Of a stretch of DNA of 64,000 nucleotides, positions 17,162-25,831 are shown piece after piece. Source of the stretch: Actinomycetes bacterium (GTDB taxonomy: Bacteria > Actinomycetota > Acidimicrobiia > Acidimicrobiales > Ilumatobacteraceae); contig BJGC01000009.1 in NCBI GenBank assembly GCA_014190235.1, forward strand, positions 1 to 64,000. Direction: 5' to 3'. Within the stretch, counting starts at the first letter, position 1. Each line of letters opens with the position of its first letter. The notes under the pieces were generated by a model. It searched no databases, had not been told where the DNA came from, and worked only from the letters and a program-made list of their open reading frames with translations. Position numbers and translations under genes: made by a program.

Positions 17162-20100
17162 TCACCGAAAATCCCGACTACCTGTTGATGTCACGGCATG
17201 CAACGGAGACAAAACCTCAGCAACAATGTTGATTGCTCCCTCAACATTTTCGATTCGTCCACGCACTAATAATGCTGGTGCGTTGCGTGCCACGCTGCGG
17301 TGCCGTGCCCAACACCCGATCGAGCACACCACATTGATGAGCCCTGTTTCGTCTTCAAGATTGATAAATGTTGCGCCGTTGGCAGTCATTGGTCGTTGTC
17401 GATGTGTGACGACTCCGGCCACCCATACTCGTTGCGTGTTTGAGACACGCCCAAGAGCATCAGCACACACCACCCCCAACGCAGATAATTGTTCACGCAC
17501 AAACTTTGTGGGATGTCCGTCGGGAGAGATTCCGGTTGCCCACAAATCTGCAATGGCTTCTTCAATGGGCTCCATGCCCGGTAGATGCGGTGTCGTTTGT
17601 ACGGCAGTTACTCCCGCCAATCGTTCTGCACTTCTGGACACATGTGAACCTGCGTTCCAAAGTGCACTTCGGCGACTGAGTCCAAAACTATTCTGAAATA
17701 CACCAGCAGTGGCCATCGCTTCTACATGGGCGCGTGATAGTCCACTCACTCGGCGGCTGAGGTCATCGATGCTGTGATAGGGCCTGCCTAGAGCAATACG
17801 TGTGGCTAATTCAGCACCGACTCCGCGCACCGAACCAATTCCCATTCGCACGGCAAGTTGACCATTTGACTCAGCACATGGCTCTAGTGTCGCGTTGTTT
17901 GATGACTCATTGATATCGGGTGAGCGCACTACCACTCCGTGGCGTCGTGCATCTTGGGCCAACGTATGTGGCGACCAGAATCCCATTGGTTGTGCGTTTA
18001 ACAATGCTGCACAAAATACTGCTGGCTCGTGCAGTTTGATCCATGACGATGAATACACCAGATACGCAAAACTGACTGCGTGACTTTCAGGAAATCCATA
18101 ATGAGCAAACGCCTTCATTTTGTCAAAAATCTCATCAGCGATTGCTCCCCTGATGTCGCGCTCTGCCATACCGGCATATAAACGCTCTCGCAACTGTTGC
18201 ATGCGCGCTCGAGATCGCTTTGAGCCCATTGCTTGGCGCAGTTGATCTGCTTCTGATGGCGTGAATCCGGCAACATCAATTGCCATTTGCATGAGTTGTT
18301 CTTGAAACAATGGCACGCCAAGTGTTTTTCCTAAACTGTTCTCAAGTAATGGATGTAAATACGTGACAGGTTCTTTGCCATTGCGCCGCCGAATGTAGGG
18401 ATGCACCGAACCGCCCTGAATGGGGCCTGGGCGAATGAGCGCAATTTCGACTACCAAATCATAAAATCGTCGAGGTTTGAGTCGCGGCAGTGTTGCCATT
18501 TGCGCCCGTGACTCAATCTGAAAAACACCAACCGTGTCTGCGCGACACAACATGGCGTATACATCGTCTTCTTGGGGCAGTGTTGCTAGGTCTAGTTCGT
18601 ATCCGCGGTGCTGCAAGATGAAGTCTGTGGCGTTGTGCAGTGCTGACAGCATTCCGAGCCCCAAGAGATCGAACTTGACGAGCCCAGCAGCAGCACAGTC
18701 ATCTTTATCCCACTGCAGCACACTTCGATTATGCATCCGACCCCACTCCACCGGACACACTTCAATGACAGGTCGATCACACATCACCATGCCCCCTGAG
18801 TGGATACCTAAATGGCGGGGCATGTCCTGGATGAGAGTCGCTAGTTCTTGCACTAATGGGTCGGTGTGCTCTTGATCGTGAGCAACGCCAAGCGCTCGCT
18901 CCATGTCACGCACTGCAGATTTGGCGCGATATGTAATGACGTTTGCTACTTGTGCAGCGTGGTGTCGTCCATGTCGCTGATAGACGTACTGAATCACTTC
19001 TTCGCGACGGCCACTTTCGATGTCGATATCAATATCGGGCGGGCCATCACGCTCTGGAGACAAAAACCTCTCAAACAACAAGCCCAGCGACACGGCATCT
19101 GCCTTGGTGATACCGATGGCATAACACACTGCGCTATTGGCTGCGCTACCGCGACCTTGACACAAAATATTTGAGCGCCGACAAAACTCAACGATGTCCC
19201 ACACCACCAGAAAATATCCGGCGAAACCAAGTGTTTCGATAACTTCAAGTTCGTGGTCAATAACTCGCCATGCCCTAGCACGAAGTGACAGGTCTTCTGC
19301 GCTGTGTGTGGGGCGTGTGCCGTAGCGATGTGTTGCGCCTTGTTCTGTCAAATATCGCAAATACGCAATCTCTGACATATTGTCTGGGCACGGAAACGGT
19401 GGGAGTCGTGGCGCCACGAGTGATAAATCAAACGCAGCAGCAGCACCGATACTGCCAGCCATCTCGACAACGCCCGGATAACGCGCAAAACGACGGTGCT
19501 GTTCTGTGGTGCTACGCAAATATGCAGTGGCTGCAGGCGCTAAAAGATAATCGACTGTATTTAGTGCAGAACGTTTGTGAATAGCAGAAAAAGCCGTCGC
19601 AACACGATGATGTGCAGGTACTGCGTAGGACACATCGTTGGTGGCAATGCACAACAAGTTGCGGCGCGCGGCAAGTTGCACAAGTGCATCATTGCGCGCA
19701 ACATCTAGTGGGTCACCATGATCCCATAATTCGACAAGAACATTTTGTGATCCGAATAACTCACAGAGTTGCGCCAGCACTCGATCTGCTGCGGCTGGTC
19801 CGAATTGCATTAATGCACGCACTACTGCACCACTTGATGAACCCGTCAACACCCAGCAATGATTGGCAACATGCGCAGCAAAAGTTCGTACCTCTGTGAG
19901 CGGTGCATTTTTGGCACCTGCTAGTTGGGCTTCGCTAATCGCTCGACATAACTGCCCATAAGCACCCACTCCTTTGGCCAAGAACACCACGTCGCCAGCC
20001 CCAACTGCTCCGCTAAAACCACTGCACCACATCTCTGCACCAAAGACAGTTGGCAGGCCTACTGCTCGTGCTGCTTGAGCAAACCGAACAACGCCATAAA

Positions 20101-20233
20101 ATCCGTTGCGATCGGTCAGGGCCAGCGCCCCTAGCCCAAGTTGGGCTGCACATTCAGCGAGTTGTTCGGGATGAGATGCCCCGGCTAAAAATGAAAAATT
20201 CGAGCGACAATGCAGCTCTGCGTATGCGACCAT
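17162..20233 (-). CDS. dnaE2: Error-prone DNA polymerase III alpha subunit
   Basis: The catalytic polymerase of the ImuA-ImuB-DnaE2 mutasome, which copies damaged DNA with reduced fidelity. The N-terminal PHP domain begins AELHCRSNFSFLAGASHP; the polymerase active site has GRGSAANSAVCYAIG and PDIDIDIESGRREEV with the catalytic Asp residues; DLLGLGMLSAL and the PGPIQGGSVHPYIRR segment follow; an OB-fold domain occupies the last 150 residues. At 1023 residues it is complete. An SOS box lies 14 nt upstream of the ATG, and TACGAT ends 6 nt before it, so it is probably leaderless and damage-inducible independently of the upstream nudix gene. Confidence 0.95.
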   Translation of the reverse strand: MVAYAELHCRSNFSFLAGASHPEQLAECAAQLGLGALALTDRNGFYGVVRFAQAARAVGLPTVFGAEMWCSGFSGAVGAGDVVFLAKGVGAYGQLCRAISEAQLAGAKNAPLTEVRTFAAHVANHCWVLTGSSSGAVVRALMQFGPAAADRVLAQLCELFGSQNVLVELWDHGDPLDVARNDALVQLAARRNLLCIATNDVSYAVPAHHRVATAFSAIHKRSALNTVDYLLAPAATAYLRSTTEQHRRFARYPGVVEMAGSIGAAAAFDLSLVAPRLPPFPCPDNMSEIAYLRYLTEQGATHRYGTRPTHSAEDLSLRARAWRVIDHELEVIETLGFAGYFLVVWDIVEFCRRSNILCQGRGSAANSAVCYAIGITKADAVSLGLLFERFLSPERDGPPDIDIDIESGRREEVIQYVYQRHGRHHAAQVANVITYRAKSAVRDMERALGVAHDQEHTDPLVQELATLIQDMPRHLGIHSGGMVMCDRPVIEVCPVEWGRMHNRSVLQWDKDDCAAAGLVKFDLLGLGMLSALHNATDFILQHRGYELDLATLPQEDDVYAMLCRADTVGVFQIESRAQMATLPRLKPRRFYDLVVEIALIRPGPIQGGSVHPYIRRRNGKEPVTYLHPLLENSLGKTLGVPLFQEQLMQMAIDVAGFTPSEADQLRQAMGSKRSRARMQQLRERLYAGMAERDIRGAIADEIFDKMKAFAHYGFPESHAVSFAYLVYSSSWIKLHEPAVFCAALLNAQPMGFWSPHTLAQDARRHGVVVRSPDINESSNNATLEPCAESNGQLAVRMGIGSVRGVGAELATRIALGRPYHSIDDLSRRVSGLSRAHVEAMATAGVFQNSFGLSRRSALWNAGSHVSRSAERLAGVTAVQTTPHLPGMEPIEEAIADLWATGISPDGHPTKFVREQLSALGVVCADALGRVSNTQRVWVAGVVTHRQRPMTANGATFINLEDETGLINVVCSIGCWARHRSVARNAPALLVRGRIENVEGAINIVAEVLSPLHAVTSTGSRDFR

Positions 20234-20234
20234 C

Positions 20235-20261
20235 TGGTCATCGTAGCGAACATATGTTCGT
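20235..20261 (-). promoter_or_regulatory. LexA-type SOS box and leaderless promoter of dnaE2
   Basis: The perfect palindrome CGAACATATGTTCG occupies 20247-20260, matching the actinobacterial LexA operator core GAAC-N4-GTTC. On the minus strand it is followed by CTACGATG, where TACGAT (20240-20245) is a -10 candidate ending 6 nt before the dnaE2 ATG. A bound repressor would cover the core promoter. The 23-bp block 20239-20261 is identical to 22967-22989 upstream of imuA. Confidence 0.9.
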
Positions 20262-20263
20262 TT

Positions 20264-20800
20264 CTAACCAGCGATCCCTGCCCGGCAGACCAGCAATGCG
20301 CCCCGTAATCCGTTATCAGCAATTGCTACGGCTTGCTCCCATGCGAACCACTTGACATCTTGGCTTTCTTCTGGCCCAGGTTTTGGGGTCTCGTACGGCG
20401 CTGTCACGACATAGCGCACATCAAAATGCGTATGACCACGTGGACCGGGATGCACATCAACATGAATGAAGCGTGCGCCCTCGATGGGATGCGCCACGAC
20501 AAGACCAGTTTCTTCGTGTGCTTCTCGAAGCGCTGCATCGGCAGGAGTTTCTCCGATCTCAATATGCCCGCCTGGCTGCAACCAGAGATTGAGACGTTTG
20601 TGCAAATGCAAGACAGTGGCCGTTGGATCGATGAACGAATCGACAACGATTGCCGAAGCTGTGACATGCAATGGTCCTGCGTCTTCATCACATGGGCGCA
20701 ACAAAGTGGGAACAACATCTAAAAAGTGCTGTACTGAATCGCGTTCTCGCTGATCGATTGCCTTGTGTGTACGCAACATACTGAGGAGTTGTTGCATCAT
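20264..20800 (-). CDS. Nudix hydrolase
   Basis: A 178-residue Nudix pyrophosphohydrolase. The Nudix box GHIEIGETPADAALREAHEETGL splits as G-x5-E-x7-RE-x2-EE-xG and is intact, with metal-binding Glu residues. It lies between imuB (11 bp upstream) and dnaE2, on the same strand, so it is probably co-transcribed with the SOS genes. Known Nudix enzymes sanitise oxidised nucleotides or hydrolyse NDP-linked compounds; the substrate cannot be told here. I chose the ATG at 20800 to avoid overlap with imuB; 20797 is equally possible. Confidence 0.88.
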   Translation of the reverse strand: MMQQLLSMLRTHKAIDQRERDSVQHFLDVVPTLLRPCDEDAGPLHVTASAIVVDSFIDPTATVLHLHKRLNLWLQPGGHIEIGETPADAALREAHEETGLVVAHPIEGARFIHVDVHPGPRGHTHFDVRYVVTAPYETPKPGPEESQDVKWFAWEQAVAIADNGLRGALLVCRAGIAG

Positions 20801-20810
20801 GCTCCCCACG

Positions 20811-22316
20811 CTAGTCGTATGACGCACTGATATACCACTGACGATTCTCAATCGTCAATAGCACTAGATACTGCACTTGTGTATAGGGATGCTGAACCAA
20901 TACTTGTAATCGCGCCAAACGGCGGCGGCGCATCGGATCCCACCATCGTTCTTCTATGGGCCACGGACCAGCGAATTGTTGTACTGCATAATTACCTACG
21001 TCTGCTGAGCGTGCACTGCCATCAAGCAATGTGCTCTGCACGCGCAGAACGCTTGGTGTTTGTAGTAGTTCGTGACGCCCGGTGATCACTACTATCGCTC
21101 CGTCCTTGTCTTGCAATTGCACTTTTTGTGGCTGTGAAAACACAATTGCTGGCCAAGGAGCAGGGACTGAACCTGTCCAGTGTTGCTCTGCTCCACGTCC
21201 GCTATTGACACGTTCTGAACATGCGACATGATCTCGAATATCGACACTACCTATTGGTACTTGCAAAAAAACTTGCGCGACATCACGTCCACCTTGCCAC
21301 TCTGGAACAGTTATTTCAACATCTGCATGGACAGAAACAGCAAGTGCAACACTTCGTAGTGCGCGTTCAACATGTTCTTGACGACCACCCCACAAGCTCT
21401 GCTGCTGGGCATCAATAGGACGCACATCCATGGGCGAAAGTTGCACTCGCACAATGCCAGCCGTTGCTGCTGTATCAGTGTCAGCGCCGAGCCAGCCATC
21501 TAGTTGCCACCGAATACGTTCTAAAATTGCTGCCTCACTGAACCCACGAGGCTGATGCCACATCCGCTCATTGTGCTCACCGTGGTCTGTCTCAAAAAGC
21601 ATGTGTAACCGAATGCACTGCACGGCATGGCGCTCAAGTACTTTGATGAGATCGTGCGATGGTTCACTCATCGCTGCCACCACTATGCCACTGGTCGCGA
21701 CTGGGTCTTCAAAGACATGCTGAATGACGTAATCAATTGGCGCAATGTCGGGCACCAACACGCTGATATCAAAACCGTGGACAATGCAATGCAAGCGTTC
21801 ACCAAGCAGGCCAAATCTGTCGATAAGTTCGCGTTCTGTTAGTCCAGCGACTGCTCGTATTGTTGTGAGGCCGAGCCGTTGCAATAAATCAATTGTGTCT
21901 GGGTCTATGTCGGCGCATATGCCAAGCACGCCAGTGGGTAGCAGACCAAGAAAAGTTTCTGATCCGCCAACTGAGACAACACAGGGTGAACCAGAAAAAC
22001 ATGATTGGTGTGCCGCCGCCAAGGCACCCACGCGACCATCAGCAATTCCGACGCCGTGAGACACTGTTAACGCTTGATCTGCACAGATCCCGTGTAATAA
22101 ATCCCCGAGAGCATCATCGCCGCCGAAATACGGCGAAGGGCCCCTCGTTGCAAGTAATGCAACACCAGCAGTATCTACATGAATAAGCGGAGCAACGCTA
22201 GACAGCGCACGAACGATGGGCTCAAAAGCGCGGTGTGCCCTATCTGAATCGTCATGACCAGGCAACTTGGTCCAGTTTGGAAAAATAATTGCTGCAGTGC
22301 GCGTGGCGCTCAACAT
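20811..22316 (-). CDS. imuB: ImuB, inactive Y-family polymerase hub of the mutasome
   Basis: A 501-residue Y-family polymerase homologue. Where active polymerases have a DxDxFF motif, the N-terminus reads AAIIFPNWTK, so the catalytic acidic residue is missing, as in known ImuB proteins, which act as adaptors linking DnaE2, ImuA and the beta clamp. A beta-clamp motif QQSLWG lies at about 305-310, matching the QxxLWG of mycobacterial ImuB. An HhH segment (LLQRLGLTTIRAVAGL) is present near 145-160. The start overlaps the imuA stop by 7 bp. The C-terminal 150 residues show little conservation that I can see. Confidence 0.9.
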   Translation of the reverse strand: MLSATRTAAIIFPNWTKLPGHDDSDRAHRAFEPIVRALSSVAPLIHVDTAGVALLATRGPSPYFGGDDALGDLLHGICADQALTVSHGVGIADGRVGALAAAHQSCFSGSPCVVSVGGSETFLGLLPTGVLGICADIDPDTIDLLQRLGLTTIRAVAGLTERELIDRFGLLGERLHCIVHGFDISVLVPDIAPIDYVIQHVFEDPVATSGIVVAAMSEPSHDLIKVLERHAVQCIRLHMLFETDHGEHNERMWHQPRGFSEAAILERIRWQLDGWLGADTDTAATAGIVRVQLSPMDVRPIDAQQQSLWGGRQEHVERALRSVALAVSVHADVEITVPEWQGGRDVAQVFLQVPIGSVDIRDHVACSERVNSGRGAEQHWTGSVPAPWPAIVFSQPQKVQLQDKDGAIVVITGRHELLQTPSVLRVQSTLLDGSARSADVGNYAVQQFAGPWPIEERWWDPMRRRRLARLQVLVQHPYTQVQYLVLLTIENRQWYISASYD

Positions 22317-22960
22317 GTGGTTTGCACAAGTTGTTCAGACGACTGCGGCAACAGCACAAGTTGTGGTTGCATGCCGTGTGCACGACGACCTTCGGTGACA
22401 ATGGTGACTTCACGCTGACGAGCGTGGCCACTAAATATCCATCGCAGTGATGCAATACGCAAAGTGATGTCGACCGGAAAATCATATGAATTACCAATCA
22501 CAATCATCACTGCAGATTGTGCTTTAACACGTGCCGAAAGTTTGCGTGCTTCTGCAGTGCTGCACCGTGGTGATGCAGTCACGACAACATCAATACCATC
22601 AACTAGTGCGCCCATCATGCGCGACCAATGCGCAGTTACCCGACTGGTGTCAATGCACAACAATCTTTCGAGCGCTATGCCGTATTCGCGAGCTGAAAGC
22701 AAACCTGCACGTGGCACGTCAACAAGCGCCAACCATGAACCCTCAGATACTGCCCGTGCAACGAGTGCCCACGCCAGTGACGAAGCACCAACACCAGTGC
22801 ATTGATACACGCAACCGCGCTCAAGTGCACCCCGCGGCAAGACCGCATGCAGCGCATTGTTGACGGGTAAGAGACCGTGCTCTGTGTTTCGTTCTGCCAG
22901 ATCACGCCCAGACATGAGATGGGGGCTTGTTGGTATGGCCGCCAAGCCGGGACGAATCAT
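22310..22960 (-). CDS. imuA: ImuA-like RecA-fold protein of the mutasome
   Basis: A 216-residue protein resembling ImuA/ImuA' (RecA-like but lacking a clear intact Walker A; the corresponding loop reads TGVGASSLAW). It is the partner of ImuB and DnaE2 in SOS mutagenesis. The longest frame starts at 22981, but that codon lies inside the SOS box. The ATG at 22960 is better: TACGAT at 22968-22973 ends 7 nt before it, mirroring dnaE2. Ile/Val-rich strands (IDVVVTAS, AVMIVIGNSYDFP) fit a RecA core. First gene of the imuA-imuB-nudix cluster. Confidence 0.85.
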   Translation of the reverse strand: MIRPGLAAIPTSPHLMSGRDLAERNTEHGLLPVNNALHAVLPRGALERGCVYQCTGVGASSLAWALVARAVSEGSWLALVDVPRAGLLSAREYGIALERLLCIDTSRVTAHWSRMMGALVDGIDVVVTASPRCSTAEARKLSARVKAQSAVMIVIGNSYDFPVDITLRIASLRWIFSGHARQREVTIVTEGRRAHGMQPQLVLLPQSSEQLVQTTC

Positions 22961-22966
22961 GTTCAC

Positions 22967-22989
22967 CATCGTAGCGAACATATGTTCGT
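22967..22989 (-). promoter_or_regulatory. LexA-type SOS box and leaderless promoter of imuA
   Basis: CGAACATATGTTCG at 22975-22988 is a perfect palindrome with the LexA core. The following TACGAT (22968-22973, minus strand) is a -10 candidate. The box lies 4 bp beyond the stop of the upstream CarH-like gene. Confidence 0.9.
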
Positions 22990-22991
22990 AT

Positions 22992-23891
22992 TTACGAAAT
23001 AGACCCCTGTGTTCTTCTTGCTTTATTTCGAGAACTCGCCACCAGATCTAGCGCCGCAACAAATGAACGAGCATCTGAGGCCCACTCATCTGCGCCCAGT
23101 TCATGTGCGGCTGCCTCAGAGGTGATTGCTCGACCTCCAAGAAACACGCAGGTGTCAACTGCCATGACATCTCGCAATTGCACGATTAAGTCACTCACCA
23201 ATACACAGGATTCAGCAGAAGTCGCACTGATTCCTACCGCCAGAACATCGTCGTAATGCCGCACAGCCGACACAAACGACTCAGCCGGTAGGTCTGCACC
23301 TAAATCGTGAACTTCAAAGCCTCCCAATCGAACGACATCTGCCAAAATCGCGATTGCCAATGAATGTCGTTCTCCGGGTGGAGCACCAAGCACTACGATT
23401 CCGCGTGTGCGCCCACGACGAGCAGTTTTAGCACCTAAGCGAGCAACAAGTCGAGTAGCAATAGTGGTGGCTCGATGTTCGACGTAGATATCAAGTTCAC
23501 CTCGGTGCCAACGCTCACCAATCGCTGCCATAGCCGGCGATAAGACATCGAGATACGCCTCTTCGAACTCCGTTCCTGAATCGATGGCTGCTTCTAGTAC
23601 CGACCATGCACCTGCGCCATCACCGGTCAACAAGCATGCTTCAAGGCGATCATGCCACGGTGCCTGACTTCTACTTTGATTTTTCTTCACCGTTTGCGAT
23701 GACGATTCTTTGCTTTCATTTTGCTCGGCCTGAAATCGCTGAAGTTCTACTTCTGCAACTTTCCAGACGCCACTTTCTTTTATGGCCGATAGTCGACCAT
23801 GTCTCATATATCGATATGCAGTCATGTAGTGAACGCCCAAAATGTCAGCGGCATCCTGCAGCGAGACATACCGCTGCTCAGACTCACTCAT
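22992..23891 (-). CDS. CarH-like B12-binding transcriptional regulator
   Basis: A 299-residue regulator. Residues 8-52 form a helix-turn-helix (LQDAADILGVHYMTAYRYM) closer to excisionase/HTH_17 than to classical MerR, with a polar linker to about 78. A four-helix bundle follows with W128-x9-E138-H139, the CarH/LitR signature that caps adenosylcobalamin. The Rossmann domain has GERH with His176 at the place of the cobalt-ligating His of CarH. CarH-family proteins are green-light sensors that release DNA on photolysis of AdoB12; by homology this may be one. TAATCT ends 6 nt before the ATG. It ends 4 bp before the imuA SOS box. Confidence 0.85.
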   Translation of the reverse strand: MSESEQRYVSLQDAADILGVHYMTAYRYMRHGRLSAIKESGVWKVAEVELQRFQAEQNESKESSSQTVKKNQSRSQAPWHDRLEACLLTGDGAGAWSVLEAAIDSGTEFEEAYLDVLSPAMAAIGERWHRGELDIYVEHRATTIATRLVARLGAKTARRGRTRGIVVLGAPPGERHSLAIAILADVVRLGGFEVHDLGADLPAESFVSAVRHYDDVLAVGISATSAESCVLVSDLIVQLRDVMAVDTCVFLGGRAITSEAAAHELGADEWASDARSFVAALDLVASSRNKARRTQGSIS

Positions 23892-23929
23892 ACAGGCAGA
23901 TTACGTTCAGTGTGAGCAACTGCTGCGAC

Positions 23930-23960
23930 TTTGCCCAAAATGTTCATCATGTTGGGCAAA
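23930..23960. promoter_or_regulatory. Inverted repeat upstream of the CarH-like gene
   Basis: TTTGCCCAA (23930-23938) and TTGGGCAAA (23952-23960) form perfect 9-bp arms 13 nt apart, 39 to 69 bp upstream of the regulator's start. No T-run follows in the direction of the upstream gene, so an operator is more likely than a terminator. The regulator itself may bind here. Confidence 0.5.
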
Positions 23961-23976
23961 ATTTTCCAAGATTTTG

Positions 23977-24426
23977 CTATGCCCCTGTCAATCGCGCACG
24001 AGCATCTTTACTGCGCTGAAAGAGATGCGGGGGCACGCGAGGATCAAGGACTGCACCATCCGAGGCAACCGTTGATGCTGCTTCAGCCGCAGGTGCTTCG
24101 ACCTGTGCCATGAGTGATTCGATACTCGGTGGCTCCATTCCGGGTTTCCAGTATTGATAGAGATCCCGCACAATGTCTGTCAAGCCCACTTGAGATGCGC
24201 CGCGCGCGAGCTGCACCGTGACGATATTGCTAAAGACATGAACAGATGCCACTTGCCCTGACTCTAAAAACCGCCTCGAGATAACTGCCGCAGGTCTGGT
24301 TCCTTTGCAGTCCTCGACGGTCGTGAAGTTCTCATGGCCCTGCCCTGTCAATGATCGATTGGTCTCAAATCGGACCATTCGTGCTGATGCACTGGCTTTT
24401 TCTTCAACGGCGACTGGCTGACCCAC
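23977..24426 (-). CDS. Conserved hypothetical protein with possible Nfu/NifU N-terminal-like fold
   Basis: A 149-residue protein. The block VRFETNRSLTGQGHE, then a segment running RRFLESGQVASVHVFSNIVTV, resembles the Nfu N-terminal domain, which helps carry Fe-S clusters, but I see no CxxC cluster-binding motif, so the relation is tentative. The C-terminal 50 residues are Ala/Glu-rich and end with PRVPPHLFQRSKDAR. The GTG at 24426 is chosen because TATCGT (24434-24439) ends 7 nt upstream; a TTG at 24444 is the alternative. Function unknown. Confidence 0.65.
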   Translation of the reverse strand: MGQPVAVEEKASASARMVRFETNRSLTGQGHENFTTVEDCKGTRPAAVISRRFLESGQVASVHVFSNIVTVQLARGASQVGLTDIVRDLYQYWKPGMEPPSIESLMAQVEAPAAEAASTVASDGAVLDPRVPPHLFQRSKDARARLTGA

Positions 24427-24524
24427 CCTCAAGACGATAGTCAATCACGACCTACGAGCACGGCTTCGCGGAGCAGATTGCTGGACAGTACGATAAAAGT
24501 GCACCGAACGAGATTCTTCTCGTC

Positions 24525-24540
24525 CAAATAAAGGGGTTTT
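24525..24540 (+). promoter_or_regulatory. Shine-Dalgarno sequence of acyl-CoA dehydrogenase gene
   Basis: AAAGGGG lies about 6 nt before the ATG at 24541, one of few strong ribosome binding sites in the window. The 114-bp intergenic space upstream probably holds the promoter. Confidence 0.6.
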
Positions 24541-25812
24541 ATGGCCGAGATCACGCTTGAAGATTTTGAAAAAGAAGCACGCAGTTTTTTGGATGCCAAC
24601 GCTGAGCGTCGCGAAGAAGAGAAGGCTTTTGTCTGGGGTGAAGGTGCAGACATGATGGGCGCGTTTGAGGAACGCTCGCGCGAATCCGAAGAACGCATTG
24701 TTGGTGATGCCAAGACCTGGCGCGGTAAAAAGTTTGCAGCCGGATTCGGTTGGATCACTGGTCCAAAAAAGTTTGGTGGACGCGAACTGCCCGGGTCGTT
24801 TGACAAGGCCTATGCCCGACTTGAGGCCCAATATCGCACGCCCAACGAGTCAATATTTGGAATCGGTTTAGGAATGGTTGCCCCAACAATTTTGGCTCAC
24901 GCCACAGAAGAAGCAAAGGAGCAATACCTCACCGCGATGTGGAGCGCCGACATTGTCGGTTGCCAATTATTTAGTGAGCCAGGTGCGGGTAGCGATCTTG
25001 CTTCTCTCAGCACAAAAGCACTTCGTGATGGCGAAGAATGGATCATCACAGGACAAAAAGTCTGGACCTCTGGAGCACAGTATTCAGACATCGGTGAGAT
25101 TATCTGTCGAACCAATCCTGACTTGCCAAAGCACAAGGGTCTCACGGGCTTCATTGTGGATATGCACGCACCTGGTATTGAGATTCGACCACTTCGTCAG
25201 ATGACAGGTGGCGCAAGTTTCAACGAAGTTTTCTTCAACGAAGTTCGTGTGCCAGATAGTCACCGACTGGGCGACGAAAACAATGGCTGGAACGTTGCAC
25301 TGACAACTCTCATGAACGAACGCGCATCCATCGGAGGCGGTGGCAGTACCGCATCAAACGCTGACAACCCACTTATCGTGCGCCTGATCGCAATGGTGCA
25401 ACACTTTGGATTAAATAATGACCCCCTCGTTCGAGATGAACTAGCCGCGCTCATCACTGGTTATCGCGTGGCGAGCTACAACAACCAACGAGCCATGGCC
25501 AAGATTCGGTCAGGGCAGACTCCTGGTCCAGAAATGTCCATCGCCAAGATGGCTCTCACGATCAACCAAACAAAACTCGGCAACTTTGCTGCTCGCGTGT
25601 TGGGCCCACGAATTCAAGCCGACACTGGCGAGTGGGGAACCTACTCGTGGGGATCTCTCCTGCTTGGCACACCAGGATTGCGAATCGCTGGCGGTTCTGA
25701 CGAAGTCATGCGCAATATCGTTGGTGAGCGCGTGCTTGGTTTGCCAAAAGAACCTGGCATCGACTCAGTCTCACCATTCCGAGATCTCAAAATTTCCGTG
25801 ACCCAGAAATAG
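24541..25812 (+). CDS. Acyl-CoA dehydrogenase family protein
   Basis: An FAD-dependent acyl-CoA dehydrogenase of 423 residues. Seen in the sequence: GCQLFSEPGAGSDLAS and ITGQKVWTSGAQYSD (FAD and substrate binding, middle beta domain), then the C-terminal helical domain ending in GGSDEVMRNIVGERVLGLP. It belongs to the longer type common in actinobacteria that handle steroid or branched acyl-CoA, but the substrate cannot be assigned. Where many ACADs have a catalytic Glu in the last helix region, GGSDEVMRN is present, consistent with an alternative active-site base. Stand-alone gene with a strong Shine-Dalgarno. Confidence 0.88.
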   Translation: MAEITLEDFEKEARSFLDANAERREEEKAFVWGEGADMMGAFEERSRESEERIVGDAKTWRGKKFAAGFGWITGPKKFGGRELPGSFDKAYARLEAQYRTPNESIFGIGLGMVAPTILAHATEEAKEQYLTAMWSADIVGCQLFSEPGAGSDLASLSTKALRDGEEWIITGQKVWTSGAQYSDIGEIICRTNPDLPKHKGLTGFIVDMHAPGIEIRPLRQMTGGASFNEVFFNEVRVPDSHRLGDENNGWNVALTTLMNERASIGGGGSTASNADNPLIVRLIAMVQHFGLNNDPLVRDELAALITGYRVASYNNQRAMAKIRSGQTPGPEMSIAKMALTINQTKLGNFAARVLGPRIQADTGEWGTYSWGSLLLGTPGLRIAGGSDEVMRNIVGERVLGLPKEPGIDSVSPFRDLKISVTQK

Positions 25813-25831
25813 ATTCGTTCGCCGCGCCCAA

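Noticed and set aside
20207-20241. Possible 18-codon leader peptide starting at 20241 ahead of dnaE2
   Set aside because: The ATG overlaps the TACGAT -10 element itself, so it would not be in the transcript; no ribosome binding site.
22961-22981. Longest imuA start at 22981
   Set aside because: The codon lies inside the SOS palindrome and would require transcription to start upstream of the operator; 22960 fits the -10 spacing.
23930-23960. Inverted repeat as an intrinsic terminator of the Nfu-like gene
   Set aside because: It has no T-run on the minus strand after the stem; it is better read as a possible operator.
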